From the IMG/VR virus record IMGVR_UViG_3300030102_002177, positions 1 to 36,295 of that record: a stretch of 36,295 bases of DNA; one strand, written 5' to 3'. The translations under genes and the position numbers were made by a program. Every line of letters begins with the position of its first letter. Within the stretch, counting starts at the first letter, position 1. The notes below the pieces were generated by a model that had not been told where the DNA came from, did not search any database, and saw only the letters and a list, made by a program, of their open reading frames with translations. The DNA comes from a virus. This document shows, piece by piece, positions 31,428 to 36,295 of this stretch.

Positions 31428-32158
31428 GTACTTATGTTTATTTGACCACCCATTCCTGAGTGATTCTGACAATAATAATATAACACACTTGGCGTAGAAG
31501 AGTCTAGAAATATTGCCAGTGTTCTGCGTTGAGGACTTGATGCTGAAAATTCAGCAATATAAGCAGATTGAGAGACAAAGGTCTGATTAGGTGCATCTCC
31601 AAGTAGATACATCACATTAGTTGTATAGGTAGATCCTCCTCCATGTGTTCCATCCGATGTTGTGCTTAATAACATAGGGTGAGTTTTTGAAGAATCATCT
31701 GCAAATGCTATACCTCTAACCGTCTGATAGCTAAACCCTAATGTCGGTTGTTGTACTCCTCCAGAATAATAAGCATTACCACCTCCGCCACCTTTAGGTG
31801 CTACCGTCATAAGTGTATCTACACGAGCATATGTGGGAATACTTACTAATCCTTGACTAAAACTCATGGTAAGTTTTGATACCGGTGTGACAGGTATCAT
31901 TCCGTTTGATTCAAATGCTGAATCACCTGGAGCACCAACAAAAACTACGACTGGCTCTTTTCTAGCAGGTCTAGGATTTTGTAAGGCTTCGGGATCTGGT
32001 CTTGAGTATGGAGGATCTAGTTGAGGATGTTTGGGCTCGTAACATTCGGGACAAACCAGTAGACCGTTCCATTCTTTTTTTAACTGTAAATAATCATACT
32101 GCTGTCCGCATCTATCACAAATAGCTTGTGAATGTTTTCCGGCAGCAAAAGCACCCAT
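31424..32158 (-). CDS. Zinc-ribbon and cupredoxin-like virion protein, 244 aa
   Basis: The N-terminus carries a zinc ribbon: CDRC (Cys14, Cys17) and CPEC (Cys36, Cys39). A Pro-rich linker, a Gly-rich central part and a C-terminal domain follow, with THPMLLSTTSDGTHGGG (His160, His172) and YYYCQNHSGMGGQI (Cys230, His233, Met236). The His...Cys-x2-His-x2-Met order recalls type-1 copper sites of plastocyanin-like proteins. Similar C-terminal domains recur in marine phage virion proteins. Whether copper is bound is unknown. Confidence 0.75.
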   Translation of the reverse strand: MGAFAAGKHSQAICDRCGQQYDYLQLKKEWNGLLVCPECYEPKHPQLDPPYSRPDPEALQNPRPARKEPVVVFVGAPGDSAFESNGMIPVTPVSKLTMSFSQGLVSIPTYARVDTLMTVAPKGGGGGNAYYSGGVQQPTLGFSYQTVRGIAFADDSSKTHPMLLSTTSDGTHGGGSTYTTNVMYLLGDAPNQTFVSQSAYIAEFSASSPQRRTLAIFLDSSTPSVLYYYCQNHSGMGGQINIST

Positions 32159-32159
32159 G

Positions 32160-32831
32160 TTAACTACCTATGAAAAAATTCTGAGGAACAATATGAACAG
32201 AAGTTGATTGACTATCCTCAGTTAGAGCTCTTTGTAACTCATCTTCATAATATAATTTTAGAGCTTGAGTTCTCTCTGGTGAAATTTTTTGTGATAAGAA
32301 ATATGCAAGACCTGAAACCATACAAGGTAAAAATCTATAAGGAGCATCAGGTTGATTGGTATAAGCGCCCGCGTCTTCAATTCTTCCTAAATAATAATAA
32401 TTAATTTGAGTGCCTGTTGTCTCAGGAGTTAGGTATAATTTAATTTCAACATTTGATAAATTTCTTTGTACAAAATATTGAGTTGGAACTCCTTGAGAAG
32501 ATTTATTTGGTATCGCTTGATACTCTGATCTAGATACCTTTGTCATAGTTGTATCTGTAGATCCATTTCTAAAAACCATTTCTAATACATCGCTTGCATC
32601 ACTTGGTGCTGTGTATGTTGTGGTGCCTGCTGTTAAACTTTGTGTGTGATTTATAACTTTCCAAATATGAACTCCTCTATTACCCCACTCAGATAATAAA
32701 AGATTTAAACTTCTTCTTGCTGATTTTAATTGATAACCAGTGCGGGTGCCTGAATAGCCACACCTTTCATAAGCATCCTCAATGATGTCATCGAGCTCTA
32801 AATTAAAAGTTGTTGTTCCAGATGTGGCCAT
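32160..32831 (-). CDS. Head-tail adaptor-like protein, 223 aa
   Basis: LDDIIEDAYERCGYSGTRTG, then a helix SARRSLNLLLSEWGNRGVHI and VLEMVFRNGSTDTTMTKVSR place it in the tail accessory/adaptor family (P22 gp4-like by fold pattern), usual in marine podoviruses. The C-terminal helix is YYEDELQRALTEDSQ. It probably joins the portal ring to the tail hub. It precedes the cupredoxin-like gene with a 1-nt gap. Confidence 0.75.
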   Translation of the reverse strand: MATSGTTTFNLELDDIIEDAYERCGYSGTRTGYQLKSARRSLNLLLSEWGNRGVHIWKVINHTQSLTAGTTTYTAPSDASDVLEMVFRNGSTDTTMTKVSRSEYQAIPNKSSQGVPTQYFVQRNLSNVEIKLYLTPETTGTQINYYYLGRIEDAGAYTNQPDAPYRFLPCMVSGLAYFLSQKISPERTQALKLYYEDELQRALTEDSQSTSVHIVPQNFFIGS

Positions 32832-32836
32832 TTAGG

Positions 32837-32995
32837 TTATCCTCTTTTTTTAACGACAGATTTCTTCTTGCCCTTCTTCTTAACCATCTTGCCACCTTTT
32901 GCCATCATGACTTTACCGCCACCACGCATCTTGTTGACTTTACCGCCACCACGCATCTTACCTACTATGTTTTTTGTTTTCTTCATACCTGGCAT
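32837..32995 (-). CDS. 52-aa Lys/Gly-rich basic protein with internal repeat
   Basis: An AAAAGGAGAAAAAAA site precedes the ATG at 32995. The protein is strongly basic, with two KMRGGGKV repeats (24-bp exact DNA repeat at 32909-32932 and 32936-32959, period 27 bp) and a tail rich in Lys (KKKGKKKSVVKK). The small basic GGKV/KM-repeat type recurs in marine phages. DNA binding inside the virion is an inference from charge. Its start overlaps the end of the 228-aa ORF by 38 nt. Confidence 0.78.
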   Translation of the reverse strand: MPGMKKTKNIVGKMRGGGKVNKMRGGGKVMMAKGGKMVKKKGKKKSVVKKRG

Positions 32996-33644
32996 TTTTT
33001 TTCTCCTTTTTAAAAAGTTGTTCGTATTTGTCTTGCCGAGTTTTTACGACTTCATCGTAATACTCTGCTGGCCATTTGTCATAATAACCTATCTTATGTA
33101 GTTTGCAACTTGCATCATACAACTGTTTAAACTTTTGTATTAACATCATGGAATATTCGATGTTACCCTCATAGGTGCAATTATCTGTAGGATCAACCAA
33201 AAACTCTTGATCTTCCTCAGTAGCCGGAACATCAGGGTGAAATCCCATAAAATATACATCTCTTCTATTGTAAAGCTTATTATAGAAATTTACTTTTTCA
33301 TTAAATTGTTCAAAAGAATATTGATTAAAAAAGGGATCACAGAATATTAGAATATCGTGTTGTTTTTTATTCCAAGACTTAAGTAAAGTATTTAAATGCT
33401 TTTCATACTTTGACTTATCTACACGAACCTCAATTCGTAATTTATTATCTCTTCTCCACTTAGCTGCGAAAGGACACGCTGGAAATCCAAGATGTTTATT
33501 CATTGGTTCTAAGACCTGCTTAGACCATTGAATTACATCATCTTTTATTTTTTCTGCTTGTTTTTTTCTTGGCAAAGGTTGCTGCTCTTGAAGGTGTAGG
33601 ACCGGTGTTAGCTTTTGCTTGTTTTCTTCTAACTGCTCCTGCAC
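32958..33644 (-). CDS. Conserved phage protein, up to 228 aa (start uncertain)
   Basis: The conserved part begins near DDVIQWSKQVLEPMNKHLGF and PACPFAAKWRRDNKL, with DILIFCDPFFNQYSFEQFN, DVYFMGFHPDVPATEEDQEF and KLHKIGYYDKWPAEYYDEVV. These indicate a conserved marine phage family of unknown function. The open frame reaches a GTG at 33644 but overlaps the 91-aa gene by 107 nt. TTG near 33572 or ATG at 33500 are alternatives, the latter losing conserved sequence. The stop overlaps the 52-aa gene. Start choice is the weak point, not the gene. Confidence 0.75.
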   Translation of the reverse strand: MQEQLEENKQKLTPVLHLQEQQPLPRKKQAEKIKDDVIQWSKQVLEPMNKHLGFPACPFAAKWRRDNKLRIEVRVDKSKYEKHLNTLLKSWNKKQHDILIFCDPFFNQYSFEQFNEKVNFYNKLYNRRDVYFMGFHPDVPATEEDQEFLVDPTDNCTYEGNIEYSMMLIQKFKQLYDASCKLHKIGYYDKWPAEYYDEVVKTRQDKYEQLFKKEKKNARYEENKKHSR

Positions 33645-33813
33645 GTTGTCCTTTTGACATCGCCCTAGCTTTAGCTATGGGGACACACTTTGGATATTTT
33701 TTTCTTTTCTCTCCACCACTTCTACCACATTTAGGAAAAGAACCGTCTGATCTTGGATTAGCTATGTCTACCCAATTTTCTTTTACCCAAGCTCTAAGTC
33801 CTTTTTTTGCCAT
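33538..33813 (-). CDS. Basic conserved phage protein, 91 aa
   Basis: The sequence MAKKGLRAWVKENWVDIANP, SFPKCGRSGGEKRKKYPKCV and KARAMSKGQRAGAVRRKQA is a recognisable small family with Cys in CGR and YPKC positions, probably DUF5872-like. A Lys/Arg-rich tail (KKKTSRKNKR) makes it strongly basic. Possibly a DNA-binding or packaging-associated factor. Overlaps the 97-aa gene by 20 nt and the 228-aa ORF by 107 nt. Confidence 0.82.
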   Translation of the reverse strand: MAKKGLRAWVKENWVDIANPRSDGSFPKCGRSGGEKRKKYPKCVPIAKARAMSKGQRAGAVRRKQAKANTGPTPSRAATFAKKKTSRKNKR

Positions 33814-34087
33814 GTTTTTTCCTTATACTATTTTTACCACTTTTAAATATAGAAGCCACTTTATTTTTTCCCATAACCTTTGCTCTTTGTTCAGCTACAG
33901 TAAGGATTTGAATTTTGCGGGCGAAGGGCTTTTTGACTTTTTTGACTTTCGACACAGTTTTTCTCGCATCAGTCGGAGTAGCAAATTTAATGCGGACAGT
34001 GTCTTTTGGATTTTCATCTGTATATAATCGTCTGCCTGATCCTTTTGGTTTTTTACCTGTTCCTTTTTTAGGATCTCTTTTTTTCAC
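33794..34087 (-). CDS. Basic conserved phage protein, 97 aa
   Basis: The opening KKRDPKKGTGKKPKGSGRRL with YTDENPKDTVRIKFATPTDA, then VKKVKKPFARKIQILTVAEQ and a Lys-rich tail, is a recurring marine phage family. Very high Lys/Arg content suggests DNA binding. No catalytic motif. It lies in a run of four consecutive basic proteins. Confidence 0.82.
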   Translation of the reverse strand: MKKRDPKKGTGKKPKGSGRRLYTDENPKDTVRIKFATPTDARKTVSKVKKVKKPFARKIQILTVAEQRAKVMGKNKVASIFKSGKNSIRKKHGKKRT

Positions 34088-34088
34088 G

Positions 34089-34406
34089 TTATGATTTTTT
34101 AGTTTTTTTTCTACGGTTTTTCATAACACCACCACAACCTTTAGCGATACCACCTTGCTTGTAGCTCGATACCATTTTTCTTTCCTGTGATAGTTTGTTT
34201 GTAAGACCTTGAGGATTAGGACCTCTCATTGGCGGGACAGTTGTAGTAAGTCTACCTCCGTCTGCTTTCTTTTGAACTTTTTTCTTACCTCCTGGAGTAA
34301 CCTTCCCTGAGCATACTGCACTCGCATACATATTTGCATATGCGCTGGGGTACACTTTGAATTTACGCTTTGCGGCGGCTTTTCCTCTTGCGCATAATTT
34401 TCCCAT
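34089..34406 (-). CDS. Basic conserved phage protein, 105 aa
   Basis: The start GKLCARGKAAAKRKFKVYPS and YANMYASAVCSGKV is a well-recurring phage motif with Cys5 and Cys32. A Lys/Gly-rich middle (PGGKKKVQKKADGGRL) and a basic tail with KGCGGVMKNRRKKTKKS follow. The ribosome binding site AGGAAGGAG lies inside the last codons of the upstream Cys-rich micro-gene. Function unknown, DNA-binding is likely from charge. Confidence 0.82.
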   Translation of the reverse strand: MGKLCARGKAAAKRKFKVYPSAYANMYASAVCSGKVTPGGKKKVQKKADGGRLTTTVPPMRGPNPQGLTNKLSQERKMVSSYKQGGIAKGCGGVMKNRRKKTKKS

Positions 34407-34414
34407 TTTTCTTT

Positions 34415-34552
34415 TTACTCCTTCCTGGTTTCGTTATCTGTTGTCTCATCTGGGCTCGGCTGATCGTCATGCACGCACCTCGGACACTCGCACATACAAG
34501 ATGTGTTTAAGGCACAATGACAAAGACATCCACAGAGTTGACATTGTTTCAT
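34415..34552 (-). CDS. Metallothionein-like Cys-rich micro-protein, 45 aa
   Basis: The ORF starts by TAATG overlap with the 19-aa ORF and encodes MKQCQLCGCLCHC, a short spacer, then CMCECPRCVHD and an acidic tail. Nine Cys lie at 4, 7, 9, 11, 13, 19, 21, 23 and 26, with His12 and His28. The CxC and CxxC spacings are those of metallothioneins, which bind Zn, Cu or Cd in thiolate clusters. A short zinc or Fe-S protein is an alternative. No longer ORF competes for this stretch, and its 3' end supplies the ribosome binding site of the next gene. Confidence 0.7.
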   Translation of the reverse strand: MKQCQLCGCLCHCALNTSCMCECPRCVHDDQPSPDETTDNETRKE

Positions 34553-34611
34553 TAATGAATTGTACCAATTTCAAAATCTGGTTCAAATACAATATCTAAA
34601 TCCTCTTCCAT
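34552..34611 (-). CDS. 19-aa acidic micro-ORF
   Basis: MEEDLDIVFEPDFEIGTIH is bounded by TAATG overlaps on both sides, with the membrane-anchored 75-aa gene and the Cys-rich ORF. The chain supports translation. It may serve mainly to pass ribosomes to the Cys-rich ORF, or be a tiny acidic effector. Confidence 0.5.
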   Translation of the reverse strand: MEEDLDIVFEPDFEIGTIH

Positions 34612-34838
34612 TACATATCCACTGTTTTAATTAAGAACTCTTCAATCCACATTATTTTATCGTCCATTTGAAGAATTCTTTCTTTTATAATAGCTATATC
34701 TTGTTGCATTTTTGCAACACTATCTGCCTTTTCTTCTACTGCATTTAGACGTTCTGACCACATACCCCATGTCATTGCTATTGTTCCAAACAATACCAGA
34801 TAGGGCAATACTGTTTTAATATCTATCTTAGTCGACAT
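34611..34838 (-). CDS. Membrane-anchored coiled-coil protein, 75 aa
   Basis: One N-terminal membrane helix (TVLPYLVLFGTIAMTWGMW) is followed by a coiled coil (LNAVEEKADSVAKMQQDIAI, IKERILQMDDKI). This architecture suits an i-spanin-like, holin-associated or virion membrane protein. The start is taken at ATG 34838; a TTG two codons earlier is possible. No strong ribosome binding site precedes it, but the overlapping 15-aa ORF (34823-34870) could couple it. Confidence 0.72.
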   Translation of the reverse strand: MSTKIDIKTVLPYLVLFGTIAMTWGMWSERLNAVEEKADSVAKMQQDIAIIKERILQMDDKIMWIEEFLIKTVDM

Positions 34839-34870
34839 ATACAATCCGCATCTGTTTTACAATTACACAT
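34823..34870 (-). CDS. 15-aa Cys-rich peptide MCNCKTDADCICRLR
   Basis: AAAGGAGTAAACC gives a very good ribosome binding site before the ATG at 34870. The peptide has two CxC pairs (Cys2/4, Cys10/12), suggesting metal binding. It overlaps the start of the 75-aa gene and may be a translational leader. Being so short, it could also be chance behind a real ribosome binding site. Confidence 0.4.
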   Translation of the reverse strand: MCNCKTDADCICRLR

Positions 34871-34882
34871 GGTTTACTCCTT

Positions 34883-35341
34883 TTATTTTTTTGCACTCAT
34901 ATCGTTCAAAGGATTATTTAAAGCCTTATTAATCTTTAAGTCAAGGTTTTCTTCTATTATTTTAAGTTCATCAAATATTTCTCTAGTATCCTCTTTTTGT
35001 CTATCTTCCACATCATTTACAATTTCAGTTATGTGTCGAATATCTCCAGATTGTTGACGTAAATCCGCCTTCATGTCTGAGCGCATATCACGGGCAACAT
35101 CAGATATTATGGTTATTTCTTGAAGTATCATATCTATCTCAGATTTTAATACTGCCATACCTTCATCATATTGAGAGAGGTCCGGTTCGGTATACAACAA
35201 AATCTTTTCCTTCATTGAGAGATAGTCGGAGTAAAAATTAAAAACGGCCCACGCACCTGAACCAAGTGCACCTAATAAAGTAAGAATGGCAAAGACTTTC
35301 CCTCCAGATACCTTCATCCCGGCGTACTCAATACTGGGCAT
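34883..35341 (-). CDS. Membrane-anchored long coiled-coil protein, 152 aa
   Basis: A membrane helix at about 15-36 (KVFAILTLLGALGSGAWAVF) precedes a long coiled coil at about 60-140 (VLKSEIDMILQEITIISD; EIVNDVEDRQKEDTREIFDE). It resembles the next protein in layout. Spanin, holin-associated or virion membrane-contact roles are possible. Its start overlaps the end of the Glu-rich gene by 14 nt. Confidence 0.72.
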   Translation of the reverse strand: MPSIEYAGMKVSGGKVFAILTLLGALGSGAWAVFNFYSDYLSMKEKILLYTEPDLSQYDEGMAVLKSEIDMILQEITIISDVARDMRSDMKADLRQQSGDIRHITEIVNDVEDRQKEDTREIFDELKIIEENLDLKINKALNNPLNDMSAKK

Positions 35342-36293
35342 TTATCATCTCCTGAATAGTGTTTTCCTGTGCCATATCAAACAACATACCATACTGATCA
35401 TCTATTGTCTTGTTTAAATACTCGGTTACGTTTGTATCTTGTATAAGCGTTTGACTATCAAAAAAGGTTTTTGTATTGCCAAGTATTTGCATAACGATCA
35501 GAGTTTTAGTCTGAGCAGCGTCATCATATCTCTGTTTATCATCAATCTTCTTTACAATTTTGGTGGCAGCTTTTTCCTTCTTTGATACCTTAGGCTCTGA
35601 TGACTTCTCTTCTTCTACCGTTTCTTCTGGATCTTCTTCTTTTTGTGGTGTTTGCGGTTCTTCTTGTTCTGGTTCCTGTGATTCTTCTTGAGGTTCTTCG
35701 GTAATCTCTTCTTCAGGTTCAGCCTCAACAACTACAATTTCTTCCATTTCCATTTCTAATTCCATCTCAACCTCTGTCTCAACCTCAACAATCTCAACCT
35801 CTGGCTCAGGTAAATTTATTTCAATTTCAGCTATTTCTAATTCTACACTTGCAACGGTTATTTCCTCAACAGGAGCTTCGATTGGAGTGAATTCTATTTC
35901 GCCCTCGTTCATACTTACATCATTAAATTCAAAGACTTCTTCAACAAAATCTAATTCAACAGAATCAAAAAGATTTAAATAATATATTTCTTCAATAGTG
36001 GTTATCTGTTGAGTAATTATTGTATTAATAACATTATAAAATACGTTAATAGTGACATCATCAAATACAGGACCTACTGCAAGATTGATATCTCGACCAC
36101 CAACTTCAACTACAATTTTATTTAGAACGCCACTGAAATCGAAAGAACCGTTATAAGATTGGTAGCCTGTTGATACTCCAGACTCAGACAGGATGTCAGT
36201 ACCTGAAAAGACTGAAGTAGTTCCGTTAAATCCTGAAACGTGCATGTATATTCTATCTTGAGCATCTTGTTTATCTACTTCAATCGTGTACCT
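35328..36293 (-). CDS. Glu-rich acidic virion-module protein, 5' end beyond window
   Basis: The frame stays open to the right edge (321 codons seen; an ATG at 36245 is internal or alternative). An N-terminal beta-rich domain (YTIEVDKQDAQDRIYMHVSG; VVEVGGRDINLAVGPVFDD) leads into a very acidic repeat zone (EIAEIEINLPEPEVEIVEVE; EPEEEITEEPQEESQEPEQE). A basic helix (KVSKKEKAATKIVKKIDD) and a C-terminal helical part follow. Such acidic proteins can act as scaffold-like or DNA-mimic factors, but no family is recognised. Confidence 0.78.
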   Translation of the reverse strand, partial: RYTIEVDKQDAQDRIYMHVSGFNGTTSVFSGTDILSESGVSTGYQSYNGSFDFSGVLNKIVVEVGGRDINLAVGPVFDDVTINVFYNVINTIITQQITTIEEIYYLNLFDSVELDFVEEVFEFNDVSMNEGEIEFTPIEAPVEEITVASVELEIAEIEINLPEPEVEIVEVETEVEMELEMEMEEIVVVEAEPEEEITEEPQEESQEPEQEEPQTPQKEEDPEETVEEEKSSEPKVSKKEKAATKIVKKIDDKQRYDDAAQTKTLIVMQILGNTKTFFDSQTLIQDTNVTEYLNKTIDDQYGMLFDMAQENTIQEMINAQY

Positions 36294-36295
36294 AA

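Noticed and set aside
33541-33600. Programmed -1 frameshift at the A-run before the 91-aa stop
   Set aside because: The -1 frame meets a stop immediately. The 228-aa frame lies at +1, so a simple slippery heptamer does not link them.
1-36295. Terminase, portal, capsid, integrase or RNA polymerase genes
   Set aside because: No protein in the window shows their motifs; they are taken to lie outside it.

Overview
The window is part of an AT-rich tailed-phage genome, probably a marine podovirus of the kind recovered from SAR11/alphaproteobacterial communities. The evidence is the AT-rich coding, the family A polymerase, AEP primase and SF1 helicase replication set, and many small virion proteins typical of uncultured marine phages. 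No bacterial genes are seen. Terminase, portal, major capsid protein, integrase and RNA polymerase are not in the window. The last gene runs off the right edge, so the head genes probably lie beyond it.

Layout from left to right. Positions 1-313 hold a C-rich, G-poor degenerate tandem repeat with no convincing gene, followed by a minus-strand tRNA-Cys(GCA). Positions 393-3043 hold small early genes on the minus strand. They include a ribbon-helix-helix protein, two micro-ORFs behind a consensus sigma70 promoter with an operator-like dyad, and a candidate structured RNA at 882-995. Positions 3136-9834 are the minus-strand replication module. In transcription order this is a 105-aa protein, a 188-aa conserved phage protein, an SSB-like protein with a DIPF tail, a UUCG-loop terminator, an AEP primase, a UvrD-like helicase and a Klenow-type DNA polymerase I. 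Positions 9911-12628 are the only plus-strand genes: an SNF2-like helicase, a PAPS-reductase/DndC-like PP-loop protein and two small proteins. They diverge from the early promoter and converge on the lysozyme gene.

Positions 12625-36293 are the late module on the minus strand, transcribed right to left and ending at the lysozyme gene. Read in that direction it has an acidic Glu-rich protein, two membrane-anchored coiled-coil proteins, a cluster of micro-ORFs with a metallothionein-like 9-Cys peptide, a run of strongly basic proteins, adaptor and connector-like proteins, a cupredoxin-like virion protein and a tail-fibre cassette. That cassette has five copies of one anchor module joined to different heads, plus a fibre-assembly protein. 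It is followed by a glycosyltransferase, a large tail hub-like protein, four or five large ejection-type proteins with glycine-zipper segments, and the lysozyme.

Genes are packed by ATGA/TAATG overlaps almost throughout, so translational coupling is the main organising principle. Several real genes are too short for usual ORF cut-offs and are listed here. The most unusual points are the Cys-rich micro-proteins together with a phage tRNA-Cys, the plus-strand SNF2/PP-loop island, the left-end repeat, the tail-fibre module shuffling, the IPF tails on both SSB and primase, and the cupredoxin-like motif in a virion protein.
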